A program made the position numbers and the translations under genes. The notes beneath the pieces are model-generated. The model had not been told where the DNA came from and did not search any database. It saw only the letters and a program-made list of their open reading frames with translations. 64,000 nt of DNA. Origin: an uncultured Oscillospiraceae bacterium. Its GTDB lineage: Bacteria; Bacillota; Clostridia; Oscillospirales; Ruminococcaceae. Each line of letters begins with the position of its first letter. Within the stretch, counting starts at the first letter, position 1. The DNA is taken from contig CAKSEY010000001.1 in assembly GCA_934448295.1 (NCBI GenBank), positions 310,001 to 374,000 on the forward strand, in the 5' to 3' direction. Below are positions 24,833 to 33,512 of the stretch, piece by piece.

Positions 24833-24875
24833 CCACGAAAGGAGGGATCCGCCTGAAAAACGGCGGTAATTATAT

Positions 24876-25478
24876 ATGACCGATATTTCAAAGCTTGCGG
24901 GGCTGCGGGTAGGGGCGGCGGTGTGCGGCTCGTTCTGCACGTTCTCGCGGGCGTTCAGGGCGCTGGAGGAGCTCACGGCGGCGGGCTGCGACGTCACTCC
25001 GATAATGTCGGAGTGCGCCTACACCACTGATACGCGCTTCGGCAGGGCTCAGGAGCACGCAGCGCGGCTGTTCGACATCACCGGAAAGACGGTGCTCCAC
25101 GAGATAACCACCACCGAGCCGATAGGCCCGAAAAAAATGTTCGATGTGCTGCTTGTGTCTCCCTGCACAGGGAATACCCTGGCGAAGCTGGCGGCGGGGA
25201 TAATTGATACCCCCGTCTGCATGGCAGTGAAAAGTCACCTGCGAAGCCAGCGTCCGGTAGTCATTGCAGTGTCCACGAATGACGCGCTTGCGGGGGCCTC
25301 CAAGAACATAGGCATACTGCGCAACTATAAGCACTTCTATTTCGTTCCTCTGCGGCAGGACGATCCGGTAGGGAAGCCGTTCTCGATGGTCGCGGATTTC
25401 ACGAAGATCCCGCAGACGATAGAAGCGGCGCTTGACGGCGTGCAGATTCAGCCCATGATAGCGGACAGGGCGATATAA
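24876..25478 (+). CDS. dpaB: Dipicolinate synthase subunit B (flavoprotein)
   Basis: This 200-residue flavoprotein of the Dfp/UbiX-like fold matches SpoVFB/DpaB. Recognisable parts are GAAVCGSFCTFSRAF at the N-terminus, the PIMSECAYTTDTRFG strand, SPCTGNTLAKLAAGIIDTP, and VSTNDALAGASKNIG. It partners DpaA in dipicolinate formation, so the host belongs to a sporulating lineage. A terminator follows at 25483. Confidence 0.92.
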   Translation: MTDISKLAGLRVGAAVCGSFCTFSRAFRALEELTAAGCDVTPIMSECAYTTDTRFGRAQEHAARLFDITGKTVLHEITTTEPIGPKKMFDVLLVSPCTGNTLAKLAAGIIDTPVCMAVKSHLRSQRPVVIAVSTNDALAGASKNIGILRNYKHFYFVPLRQDDPVGKPFSMVADFTKIPQTIEAALDGVQIQPMIADRAI

Positions 25479-25482
25479 GAAA

Positions 25483-25512
25483 AAGGCGCTGTGAGTGAAT
25501 TCACAGCGCCTT
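25483..25512. terminator. Bidirectional terminator between dpaB and a convergent lipoprotein gene
   Basis: AAGGCGCTGTGA and TCACAGCGCCTT form a 12-bp perfect stem. The minus side continues TTTTTC, and the plus side continues with ATAATT. Confidence 0.85.
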
Positions 25513-25516
25513 ATAA

Positions 25517-26311
25517 TTATCCTTCAGCGGTTGCTGCCTGAGTATAGTCAGACATATTCACCTCGCTGTCGGTCATGCCGTCAGTGCCGGTGAGGGTCAC
25601 GCGGTCTATCGTGTACCACGCGGAGGTGGAGTTGTGATCCTCCAGCGAGTCGTAGAGCTGAATCGTGACTGTTCCGTCGTCGTTGTTCTGTATGCCAGCC
25701 ATTCCAGGAACATATCCCTCCGGGCTGTTCGCCTTGTAGTAGCGCTGTGCTATCTGCACCAGCTCCTCGTTGCTGTAGAACTGGAATCCCTCTGCGTTAT
25801 CAGACACAAACACGAATTTTTCCGCCGTGCCGTCCTCCCATGTCAGGGTAACGCTGTCCTCTGTGATATCCGAGGGAACCGCGATGGTGTTGTCGTCCGC
25901 CGACCCCATGTGGAATGTTATGTTTCCGTCGCCGTATTCGTATTCAAAGGCAACGCCGATCCCGTACTCGAAATCACGGGTAGCGCCGCCCGTTCCATCA
26001 GCGTAGAACAAGATATATCCACTGCTTCCGCGCCATGCGCCGGGCTTGAATACCGGGGCGTCAGCGCTTGTGGAGGTTTCGGCGGTCTGAGGCTCGGCAG
26101 TGGGCTGGGCTGGGGTAACGTCCGGCTGGGAGGTTGTGCTGTCCGGCTCTGCGGTGTGGGGGATTTCAGCGGAAGTATCGGCGGGAGAAGCTGTCTGCTC
26201 CGCAGAGGGAGCTGCGCTGGAGATATCCTCCGCCGGGGAGCTTGCCTTATCCGACTGACAGCCTGTCAGGAGCAGTCCTGCCGCCGCAATTATTGCTAAA
26301 TACTTTTTCAT
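25517..26311 (-). CDS. Putative lipoprotein with Ser/Thr/Pro-rich stalk
   Basis: This 264-residue protein has a signal peptide with lipobox LTGC (about 13-16). A disordered stalk rich in Ala, Ser, Thr and Pro covers about residues 20-90. A C-terminal globular domain begins FKPGAWRGSSGYILFYADG and resembles small beta-barrel domains of surface lipoproteins. No catalytic motif was recognised. The start at 26311 is the methionine directly before the KKY signal peptide; nine upstream in-frame codons were dropped. Confidence 0.75.
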   Translation of the reverse strand: MKKYLAIIAAAGLLLTGCQSDKASSPAEDISSAAPSAEQTASPADTSAEIPHTAEPDSTTSQPDVTPAQPTAEPQTAETSTSADAPVFKPGAWRGSSGYILFYADGTGGATRDFEYGIGVAFEYEYGDGNITFHMGSADDNTIAVPSDITEDSVTLTWEDGTAEKFVFVSDNAEGFQFYSNEELVQIAQRYYKANSPEGYVPGMAGIQNNDDGTVTIQLYDSLEDHNSTSAWYTIDRVTLTGTDGMTDSEVNMSDYTQAATAEG

Positions 26312-26442
26312 ATTGTATCCTTTCTGCCACAAATGCAATTATTTTGCTGTAAAACATTAATAGTGTACAATGCAAAAGTGATAATCGCGTGTTGGTCTCG
26401 TGATTAATGTGTGATATAACTTAACAAAATATATCTCAGAAG

Positions 26443-26472
26443 TAAAAAATCCCCCGCCACACGACGGGGGAT
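26443..26472 (-). terminator. Terminator after the first surface-protein paralogue
   Basis: CCCCCG (26451-26456) and CGGGGG (26465-26470) form the stem. The minus strand continues ATTTTTTAC. An almost identical terminator follows the neighbouring paralogue at 27829. Confidence 0.8.
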
Positions 26473-26476
26473 AATA

Positions 26477-27616
26477 TCAATTAACAGAAACCACATTAGA
26501 CCAGGAGCCGTAAACTTTTTTGCCGTTTACAGTTGCATAGGGTCTAACCTTGAATTTATAGCTCTTGCCTGCCGTCAGCTTGGCGGTGTATTTCAGGGTT
26601 TTTGTGGCTGTGAGCCTGGTGAATTTCCCGCCGTCAATGGAGCGGTAAACCTCATAACCAGCTGCGCCTGCGGATTTCTTCCAGCTAAGGTTCTCCTTTG
26701 TGCCGGAGCTCTTTCCGGTGAGCTTCACCTTTTTGGGCACGATTTTGAAGGTCAGGGTTTTGGTGCCGGTGTAGTCTCCCTTGCCGGAGATGGTTACTGT
26801 CGCGGTGCCTATTTTGGTGTTGTTTTTGTAGGATACGGTGTAGTCGGTGCCTTCAATGAGATAAGACCTGACATAATTATTCTCCATGTCGATGATTTCG
26901 CTGTATAATCTTACAGACGGCTTTATCGGCTTTCCGCTATAAATCTTAGTTTTTATTTCGTCTATGCCGTAATGACTGATATCATATGGCGAGTAATCAT
27001 CATCTGGCTCACTTGTATATGTTTTGTCAAAAGGATATGTCGCATTTATCGTTATGTTTCCATTTCCAAATTCGTCTTTCATTTTATCAAAAGGAACTGG
27101 AGGATTTCCTTTCATATCATAATAAACAGTAAAACCGACAAAATACTCACCAGGTTCAACTGCGAATTCACAGCTTCCGGCGATGCTTCTGGTATCCCAG
27201 TCCCAGATAAAATTAACATCACCGTTGTTCTGATTGTAGCATGAACCGTTTGTCATTAATACCTGAATATCATTATTATTAACTTCTTCTTCCCATGTTG
27301 ATGTTGAACCGTCACTTTTTTCAACTACTTGTTTTTTCACAAAAGAAGCCTGAACATAATATGTATCTGCGCTTATTTCCATTTTAAATGTGCCGCTTTT
27401 CCCGACAGGGATCTTATAAATTACTGATTCCGAAGTGCTTTCATTTTGGCGCGGCTCAAGTGCCAATGTTATCTCCTTGCCGCTTTGCAGCGCCTCATAA
27501 TTCTTCCAGATATCAATGTTGGTATATGCCCCCGCGCTGACGCTCATTCCGTAAATTGAAGCAGTAACCGCAGTTATAACCGCAACAGTCCCTGCCAAAA
27601 CTTCTTTAAGTTTCAT
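26477..27616 (-). CDS. Secreted surface protein with YTG-type and Fn3-like modules
   Basis: This 379-residue protein has a signal peptide (about 1-32). A unique N-terminal region (about 35-210) follows. A bacterial surface module ends in GTDYTVSYKNNTKIG and GKGDYTGTKTLTFKI (about 215-295). The C-terminal fibronectin type III-like domain (about 298-379) ends in GSWSNVVSVN. It is likely secreted and carbohydrate- or wall-associated; no anchor motif such as LPxTG is present. The last roughly 110 residues are highly similar to those of the neighbour at 27856-29280, so the pair arose by duplication of this module. ATG 27616 follows GGAGG. Confidence 0.72.
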   Translation of the reverse strand: MKLKEVLAGTVAVITAVTASIYGMSVSAGAYTNIDIWKNYEALQSGKEITLALEPRQNESTSESVIYKIPVGKSGTFKMEISADTYYVQASFVKKQVVEKSDGSTSTWEEEVNNNDIQVLMTNGSCYNQNNGDVNFIWDWDTRSIAGSCEFAVEPGEYFVGFTVYYDMKGNPPVPFDKMKDEFGNGNITINATYPFDKTYTSEPDDDYSPYDISHYGIDEIKTKIYSGKPIKPSVRLYSEIIDMENNYVRSYLIEGTDYTVSYKNNTKIGTATVTISGKGDYTGTKTLTFKIVPKKVKLTGKSSGTKENLSWKKSAGAAGYEVYRSIDGGKFTRLTATKTLKYTAKLTAGKSYKFKVRPYATVNGKKVYGSWSNVVSVN

Positions 27617-27667
27617 AATATTACCTCCATTGTGGTGCCAAATCAATGACACAACTTATTTCGCTAT

Positions 27668-27697
27668 TATTATAACAAGATTATATTGTGTTTGTCA
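27668..27697 (-). promoter_or_regulatory. SigA-type promoter of the first surface-protein paralogue
   Basis: On the minus strand, TTGACA (27697-27692) and TATAAT (27673-27668) have an 18-bp spacer. Confidence 0.75.
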
Positions 27698-27828
27698 AGC
27701 TATACTAATGAATTGTGTTTAGATTTTTCATACATAAATAAGTTATATATTATGGCATATTACACATTATTTCTCTTTTAGTTTTCCGAGCTTCTTTCCC
27801 TAATAATAAAGGTCATTAAATAAAAATA

Positions 27829-27850
27829 TCCCCCGCCACACGACGGGGGA
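27829..27850 (-). terminator. Terminator after the second surface-protein paralogue
   Basis: TCCCCCG (27829-27835) pairs with CGGGGGA (27844-27850). It is followed on the minus strand by a short T-rich run. Confidence 0.75.
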
Positions 27851-27855
27851 TAATA

Positions 27856-29280
27856 TCATTTAACAGAAACCACATTAGACCATGGACCGTAAACCTTTTT
27901 TCCGTCCACAGTTGCGTAGGGACGTATCTTGAACTGATAGCTCTTTCCCTTTTCCAGCTTTGCGGTGTATTTCAGTTCGTCTGTGGAGAGCTTTCCGAAC
28001 TTGCCGCCGTTCACGGAGCGGTGCACCTCGTATCCCTCCGCGCCTGCGGATTTGCTCCAGCTAAGGTTTTCCTTTGTGCCGGAGGTCTTTCCGGTGAGCT
28101 TCACCTTCTGGGGCACTACCTTGAAGGTCATGGTCTTTGTGCCGGTGTAATTGCCCCTGCCGGTAATGGTGACGGTCGCCGTTCCCACAAGAACGTTATT
28201 GCGGCAGGAGGTTATGTAGTCCTTCATGTAAACAAGGGTTTTCTTTCCGTCCTTTATCGTGAGCTCCGGCTCGAGCGCTTTTCCGGTGCACTGCGCGTCA
28301 GGGATCTTAGAAATTTTCAGTTTGGAGATATCCTTGGGCGGCTCGGGGGCTTTCAGCGTTACGGCGGTATTGCTGCCGCAGGTGAGCTTTCCGTTTTCGG
28401 TTATCCTGAATATCGCAGAGATGGAATCCGGAGCCTCAACACCCATATCAGCCGTGAGGATCGCGGCGCCGTACTTGTCGAAGCTGCCGCCGAGCTTTAC
28501 GCTTTTTGTGACGTCGGCTCCGCCTGCGGAAGCATTATATGTGAATCCGCTTGAACCGCCGGAGAATTTCACGTTTACCGAATACTTCCCGACAGTGAGC
28601 GAAAGGTCAAGTACTGCGTTTTTGCGCCCGGTGTAGCGGCTCATGTTTACCGCCGGGATAGTGACGTACGCCGTGGTTTTATCCGTGCTGTATGTCAGCG
28701 GAGCCTCGCCCCACTGCGCGGTGACTTCCGCCTTTGTACCGATGCCTGATATTTTTAACGGAGCGCGGTAAACGTCCTCAAAGGTCACGCTTATGTCCGG
28801 GGAGCAGAAAATGCTCGGCAGGAATTCGTGTATCTCGCTGTCGGAGTCGTCAAGCTTCCACTCGAAGCCGTAGGTTTTGCCGGGAGCGGTGCCATAAAGT
28901 CCGTCGCAGCTTATGGTGCTTGCCCATGTGGAGTAGGAGGTCAGCCCTCTGCCGTACAATCCGGCATAGACCTTCTTTCCGCCCTTGTAGCCGGGGATAG
29001 CCGCTTTTTCTGAGTTTTTCGTGAAGTCCGGGGCAATGAAAATACTGCTGAGCCCGTCGGCGCTGTTTATGTTGGCGCGGAATCCCTTCTTGCCGTTGAC
29101 GAATGTAGTGTACTGCTGTTTGGTCATGCCATAGAGCTGGACTGTCCATGTGCCGTCTTTCAGCGTGCTGGTGACTGCGAGTCCGCTGGAAGCGGCTCCG
29201 GCGGTGATACCGCAGGCGAGCAGCGTGGTCAGAAGCAGCGCCGCTGAAAGCAAGGAGCATATAATGCGTCTGAATTTCAT
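27856..29280 (-). CDS. Secreted surface protein, paralogue of 26477-27616
   Basis: This 474-residue protein has a signal peptide (about 1-29). A unique beta-rich N-terminal region (30-300) follows. It then carries the same two modules as its neighbour: a YTG-type module containing GTATVTITGRGNYTGTKTMTF (about 350-390), and a C-terminal Fn3-like domain ending GPWSNVVSVK. The shared part extends at DNA level through the stop codon into the terminator. It is probably secreted; the ligand is unknown. AGGAGG precedes the start. GH94 lies just upstream on the same strand, but a terminator intervenes. Confidence 0.72.
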   Translation of the reverse strand: MKFRRIICSLLSAALLLTTLLACGITAGAASSGLAVTSTLKDGTWTVQLYGMTKQQYTTFVNGKKGFRANINSADGLSSIFIAPDFTKNSEKAAIPGYKGGKKVYAGLYGRGLTSYSTWASTISCDGLYGTAPGKTYGFEWKLDDSDSEIHEFLPSIFCSPDISVTFEDVYRAPLKISGIGTKAEVTAQWGEAPLTYSTDKTTAYVTIPAVNMSRYTGRKNAVLDLSLTVGKYSVNVKFSGGSSGFTYNASAGGADVTKSVKLGGSFDKYGAAILTADMGVEAPDSISAIFRITENGKLTCGSNTAVTLKAPEPPKDISKLKISKIPDAQCTGKALEPELTIKDGKKTLVYMKDYITSCRNNVLVGTATVTITGRGNYTGTKTMTFKVVPQKVKLTGKTSGTKENLSWSKSAGAEGYEVHRSVNGGKFGKLSTDELKYTAKLEKGKSYQFKIRPYATVDGKKVYGPWSNVVSVK

Positions 29281-29339
29281 CTGAATTCCTCCTTTTTGTT
29301 TCTGAAATACGCCGGGGATCTGCTGTGCATAATTGCATT

Positions 29340-29368
29340 AAATCCCCCGTCAGAAAGCCGGGGGATTT
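29340..29368 (-). terminator. Terminator after the GH94 gene
   Basis: AAATCCCCCG and CGGGGGATTT form a 10-bp stem (29340-29349 with 29359-29368). Confidence 0.8.
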
Positions 29369-29377
29369 AAAGTAGAA

Positions 29378-31771
29378 TTACATTTCGATAACGATGTCGT
29401 TCTCAGGCTTCAGGATAGAGTCAAGAATGAGCTTGCCCTCGATCTTCTCGCCGTTTACTGTAACGGACTTCACGCCGTGCTCGGAACCGTTCGGGTTCTT
29501 TACGGTAACGTGGAGCTTCTTGCCGCGGAAGGTCTTGTCCATGGTGTATTCCTTCCACTCGGAGGGGATAGACGGGTCGATAACGATACCCTTTGTCTCG
29601 GGGTTCAGACCGAGGATACCCTCAGTGGTGCCGACCATAACGGTGGAAGCGGTACCTGTCAGCCAGTGAACGTGTGCGCGTCCTGCGAACGGGCTGTCCT
29701 TGCCCTCAACGAACTGACCGTATACATACGGCTCGAGAACTCTGTGCTCTGCGTTGTCGTTGTAGGTAGCGGGAGCCGCCTCAGTCCAGTACTTGTATGC
29801 GCGGTTGCCGTGGCCCAGCTTGGATTCAGCCAGTATCAGCCAGCCCTGCGGCTGAGAGAAGATACCTGCGTTCTCCTTGGTGCACTTGTTGAAGCACTGC
29901 ATGAGCGCCCCGGGGAAGCCGTGCTTTACATAAGGCGGGTACATGACCATTGCGCCGTAGGGAGTGTTCAGCTCGCGCTCAACGCTGTCCATAGCCTTCT
30001 CACCCTGCTCCTTGGTCGCAAAGCCGGAGATAACGGACCAGCTCTGCGGGTTGAGCCACATGGAAGCCTCGGGGTCGGTGCGCTGACCGATAACGGTGCC
30101 GTCCTCCTTGTAGCCGCGGATCCATCTGTCCTCGTTCCAGCAGGCGGAGAGGATAGTGTCGAGCTTAGCCTTTATCTCGTCGAGGTACTTAACGTACTCG
30201 GCGTCGTTCTTCTCAACGGCATAGGTGCGGAGTATCTTTACTGCGTATACGAGCTGGAATGCAACGAAGGTGGACTCGCCCTGCTTGCCGAGACGGAGGC
30301 AGTCGTTCCAGTCGGCGTGCAGACCTGCGGGCATGCCGTGGTTGCCGAGGTGGTTCATGGAGAAGTCGATGGCTCTCTTGAGGTGGTCGTAAACGGTGCC
30401 CTTCTCGCCGTCGTTAGCGTAGAGGATCTCCTCGTCGAGGAATGCGGAGTCGCCGCTCTCGGAAACATACTTGTATACGGTCGGGAACAGCCAGAGAGCG
30501 TCGTCTGCGCGGTAGCTGGGGTGGCCAGTCTGCTTTGCGTATACGGAGTTCTCGTCGTTCTCGTCGGGGTGGTTCTCCTGACCAGCCTTGTGGTCGTACT
30601 TGACCAGCGGCAGACCTGCGCCGTTTGTTACCTGCGCGGAAAGCATGAACTCGATCTGCTTCTTTGCCATCTCGGGAGCGAGGTGGATAACGCCCTGGAT
30701 ATCCTGAACGGTATCGCGGTAGCCGAAGCCGTTTCTCAGGCCGCAGTACTGGAAGGAAGCTGCTCTTGACCAGATGAATGTGATGAAGCAGTTGTATGCG
30801 TTCCAGGTATTCACCATGTTGTTGAAGTTTGCGTCAGGGGTGTGAACCTGGAGGTTGTTCAGCTTGCTGTGCCAGTAGTTCTTGAGCTGTGCAAGCTCTG
30901 CGTCGACAGTGCCGGACTTCTCGTACTTTGCGATGATCTCGGTGATCTCAGCCTCTGTCTTCTGACCGCCGAGAACGTAGGTCAGCTCCTTGGTCTCGCC
31001 GGGCTGGAGCACGATGTCGCTCTCCAGAGCGCCGCAGGAGTTGGTGTTGTAGTTCAGGTCGCCCTTGAGACCCTCTTCGATGCCCTTCGGGTTAGCGTAG
31101 CTCCTGTAAGAGCCCACGAAGGAATCGCGGTCGCCGCAGTAAGCGTCAACCTTTGCAGCCGCAAGACCGAGGAAGCGCCCGCTGTTGGGGTTGTAGATCT
31201 CGTTCTGCATCTGGTGGATATAGTTGCCCTTGAAGTAGGTGCGGGTGATGAACAGCGTGTACTGGAGGTTTACCTGATCCTGCTCGTAGTTCGGGTCGTT
31301 TACGAACTCGCAGTAGCCGGTAACAGCCAACTTCTTGGGCTTGTCGGAGGTGTTGGTGATCTTTGCAGCCCATACCTCGTATGTAGCGCCCTGGGGAACA
31401 TAATATGTCACCTCGGACTTAACGCCCTTGTACTCAGAGGTGATGACGGTGTAGGCGGTACCGTGGCGGCACTCGCTCTTGAACTGGTCGAGGGGCTTGC
31501 ATACGGGCGCCCAGGAAGCGGACCAGTACTCGTTGGTGTCCTGGTCGCGCAGATAGATGTAGCGGCCGGGGGTATCGTTTGCAACGCCGTTGAAGCGGTA
31601 GCGGATAACGCGTCCGTTAGCGCCGCTCTTTACGAAGCTGTAGCCGCCGGCGTTGTTGGAAATGATAGCGCCGTACTCGGGGTCGCCGAGGTAGTTTGCC
31701 CATGCGGACGGAGTGTCCGGACGGGTGATGACATACTCCTTGTTGAGTTCGTCGAAATGTCCGTAGTTCAT
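29378..31771 (-). CDS. GH94 disaccharide phosphorylase, probably cellobiose phosphorylase
   Basis: This 797-residue enzyme starts YVITRPDTPSAWANYLG and contains NNAGGYSF and GRYIYLRD near the N-terminus. The GH94 catalytic region is GLHADWNDCLRLG, with the WND aspartate at residue 490. The conserved GYRDTVQDIQG and WLTGTAST segments are also present. Length and pattern fit cytoplasmic cellobiose phosphorylases, which split cellobiose with phosphate into glucose 1-phosphate and glucose; a related beta-glucobiose specificity is possible. Codon use is that of a highly expressed gene. A LacI-type operator sits inside its promoter. Confidence 0.88.
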   Translation of the reverse strand: MNYGHFDELNKEYVITRPDTPSAWANYLGDPEYGAIISNNAGGYSFVKSGANGRVIRYRFNGVANDTPGRYIYLRDQDTNEYWSASWAPVCKPLDQFKSECRHGTAYTVITSEYKGVKSEVTYYVPQGATYEVWAAKITNTSDKPKKLAVTGYCEFVNDPNYEQDQVNLQYTLFITRTYFKGNYIHQMQNEIYNPNSGRFLGLAAAKVDAYCGDRDSFVGSYRSYANPKGIEEGLKGDLNYNTNSCGALESDIVLQPGETKELTYVLGGQKTEAEITEIIAKYEKSGTVDAELAQLKNYWHSKLNNLQVHTPDANFNNMVNTWNAYNCFITFIWSRAASFQYCGLRNGFGYRDTVQDIQGVIHLAPEMAKKQIEFMLSAQVTNGAGLPLVKYDHKAGQENHPDENDENSVYAKQTGHPSYRADDALWLFPTVYKYVSESGDSAFLDEEILYANDGEKGTVYDHLKRAIDFSMNHLGNHGMPAGLHADWNDCLRLGKQGESTFVAFQLVYAVKILRTYAVEKNDAEYVKYLDEIKAKLDTILSACWNEDRWIRGYKEDGTVIGQRTDPEASMWLNPQSWSVISGFATKEQGEKAMDSVERELNTPYGAMVMYPPYVKHGFPGALMQCFNKCTKENAGIFSQPQGWLILAESKLGHGNRAYKYWTEAAPATYNDNAEHRVLEPYVYGQFVEGKDSPFAGRAHVHWLTGTASTVMVGTTEGILGLNPETKGIVIDPSIPSEWKEYTMDKTFRGKKLHVTVKNPNGSEHGVKSVTVNGEKIEGKLILDSILKPENDIVIEM

Positions 31772-31895
31772 TGGTATTCCTCCATTTTATTACTGCCGCC
31801 ATGCGCGGCTCATTTACGGTTTTCCGGGATTTTCCCGGCTGCCTGAAAGCAGCGCCGCACAAAGAATATATTCTGTACGGTGTTGCCTTAACTAC

Positions 31896-31924
31896 ATTAT
31901 ATCAGTAAATCGTTTACATTTCAA
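31896..31924 (-). promoter_or_regulatory. SigA-type promoter with a LacI-type operator for GH94
   Basis: On the minus strand, TTGAAA (31924-31919) and TATAAT (31901-31896) have a 17-bp spacer. The spacer contains the perfect inverted repeat GTAAA-TCG-TTTAC (31905-31917) with a central CG, as in LacI/CcpA-family operators. Occupancy would block RNA polymerase. Confidence 0.65.
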
Positions 31925-31990
31925 GGGCGGTGATTTGCACAAATTTTTCCGAGATTTTTTGTGCAGACTTCACATAACCGGGTCGCCTCT

Positions 31991-32023
31991 AAAAATACCG
32001 CCGCAGAGACAGCTCCGCGGCGG
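31991..32023 (-). terminator. Terminator after hpf
   Basis: CCGCCGC (31998-32004) pairs with GCGGCGG (32017-32023). The minus strand continues TATTTTTA. Confidence 0.8.
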
Positions 32024-32049
32024 AGATTTTATTCAGGTGTTATGCAGCG

Positions 32050-32568
32050 TCATTCCTCGGGAACGAGAACTGCGTAGTTGCCCTCGTCGCGCTTGTAAAC
32101 AACGTTTACGGCGCCGGTGTCGGCGTTCTTGAACATGAAGAAAGTGTGATCCAGCAGGTTCATCTGGAGGATAGCCTCGTCAACGGACATCGGGCGGAGG
32201 TGGAACTTCTTCTCGCGGATGACCTCGTAGTCGTTCTCCTCGGGCTCGGGGGCAAGACCCTCGAACGCGCCGGTGCGCAGGCTCTTTTCGACCTTGGTCT
32301 TCTGCTTTCTTATCTGGCGGATAACGCGGTCGACAGTTACATCGAGAGCGTCGTTCTTGTCCTTTGCGGACTGCTCCGCACGGTAGATTATACCGTTATA
32401 TTTTACCGTAAGCTCAAGAATTATAAGATCGCGGCGCTCCTCAAGAGTGATCTTTGCCTCTGCCTCTTCGGGGAAGAAGCGGTCGAGCCTAGCGTTCAAC
32501 TTCTGTGTAGCGTAGTCTGTGAAGGACTGGTTGATCGTGAGCTTCTTAGCGGTGATAGTAACTTTCAT
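32050..32568 (-). CDS. hpf: Ribosome hibernation promoting factor, long form
   Basis: This 172-residue protein has the N-terminal ribosome-binding HPF/RaiA domain (about 1-100, ITAKKLTINQSFTDYATQKL). The C-terminal dimerisation domain (about 118-172) includes RPMSVDEAILQMNLLDHTFFMF. Long HPF proteins dimerise 70S ribosomes into inactive 100S particles in stationary phase or stress. The gene has its own promoter and terminator. Confidence 0.93.
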   Translation of the reverse strand: MKVTITAKKLTINQSFTDYATQKLNARLDRFFPEEAEAKITLEERRDLIILELTVKYNGIIYRAEQSAKDKNDALDVTVDRVIRQIRKQKTKVEKSLRTGAFEGLAPEPEENDYEVIREKKFHLRPMSVDEAILQMNLLDHTFFMFKNADTGAVNVVYKRDEGNYAVLVPEE

Positions 32569-32650
32569 TCAAATCATTCCTTTCGGGATTTTTATGAGAT
32601 AGACCCGCGTGGGATTTTATGTAATCGCCCACATGAATTTATCTGTATAC

Positions 32651-32679
32651 ATTGTAACATATTTATTGCAATTATACAA
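32651..32679 (-). promoter_or_regulatory. SigA-type promoter of hpf
   Basis: On the minus strand, TTGTAT (32679-32674) and TACAAT (32656-32651) have a 17-bp spacer. Confidence 0.6.
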
Positions 32680-32747
32680 GTACCTTTAGAAAATTTCAGT
32701 TGTTTTACACATTTTGCACAAAGAATTATGTAAACTATGACGAAAAC

Positions 32748-33374
32748 TTACATTGACTTGCTATCCTGGTAAAGCGGGAGATAGGTTTCCTCGACAATTT
32801 CAGCCCAGTGGTCGAGCATGGCTTTCGCGATATCAGGGTCGTACATCACGCCGGAGTTCTTTTCGATTTCGGCGCGCACCGTTGAGAGCGGCAGAGCGTT
32901 TCTGTACGCGCGGTTTGAAGCCATCGCGTCTATGGAGTCGCACACCGCGATTATCCGCGCGCCCAGCGGTATCTCCTCGCCCTTTGCGCCGAAGGGATAG
33001 CCCTTTCCGTCAAAGCGCTCGTGGTGGTGTAGGATTATCGCGCCTATCCTGTCGAATTTATGCGAACCCGCGAGGATCTCAGCGCCTATTTTCGGGTGCT
33101 GCTTCATCATCTCCCATTCCTCGTCGTTGAGCCTCCCGGGCTTCAGCAGCACCCGGTCGGGAATTCCGATTTTGCCTATATCGTGGAGGTGTCCGGCTAT
33201 GTGTATCTCCCGGGTCGCCTCAGCGGAAAGCCCCAGCGCGTGGCACAGCTCACACGCCATGTCGCTGACCCGGCGGGAATGATTCCCGGTATAGGGGTCG
33301 CGGGCGTCCAGCGCGGAGGCTATACAGTCAACAAGGTCGTGCTCTTCAAATCCAGTTTCACAGTCGCAGTGCAT
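32748..33374 (-). CDS. HD-GYP domain protein (candidate c-di-GMP phosphodiesterase)
   Basis: This 208-residue protein is almost only an HD-GYP domain. The metal residues are H..HD in HLHDIGKIG (about 62-70), then HHHERFDGKGYP with the GYP signature, and RIIAVCDSIDAM. HD-GYP enzymes linearise or hydrolyse c-di-GMP or related cyclic dinucleotides. No sensor domain is attached, apart from a short Cys/His-bearing N-terminus (MHCDCE). ATG 33374 follows AAGGAG. It may act with the GGDEF-EAL protein at 48941-52651. Confidence 0.87.
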   Translation of the reverse strand: MHCDCETGFEEHDLVDCIASALDARDPYTGNHSRRVSDMACELCHALGLSAEATREIHIAGHLHDIGKIGIPDRVLLKPGRLNDEEWEMMKQHPKIGAEILAGSHKFDRIGAIILHHHERFDGKGYPFGAKGEEIPLGARIIAVCDSIDAMASNRAYRNALPLSTVRAEIEKNSGVMYDPDIAKAMLDHWAEIVEETYLPLYQDSKSM

Positions 33375-33417
33375 ATATCTCACTCCTTCAATTAGCATGA
33401 GCTAACACTCTGCTTCT

Positions 33418-33446
33418 ATAATACTCCGTTTTGTTCGTCTTGTCAA
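33418..33446 (-). promoter_or_regulatory. SigA-type promoter of the HD-GYP gene
   Basis: On the minus strand, TTGACA (33446-33441) and TATTAT (33423-33418) have a 17-bp spacer. Its -35 box is one arm of a palindrome shared with the divergent promoter. Confidence 0.75.
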
Positions 33447-33450
33447 GCCC

Positions 33451-33479
33451 TTGACAAGTTCGCGGCTGTATATTACAAT
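33451..33479 (+). promoter_or_regulatory. SigA-type promoter of the HAD hydrolase gene
   Basis: TTGACA (33451-33456) and TACAAT (33474-33479) have a 17-bp spacer. It is divergent from the HD-GYP promoter, with only 4 bp between the two -35 boxes. Confidence 0.75.
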
Positions 33480-33512
33480 ATAATAGAGAATCAGCAGACA
33501 AAAGGAGACAGC

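Noticed and set aside
31905..31917. Canonical CcpA cre site
   Set aside because: The centre fits, but the last conserved CA/CW positions do not; I call it only a LacI-type operator.
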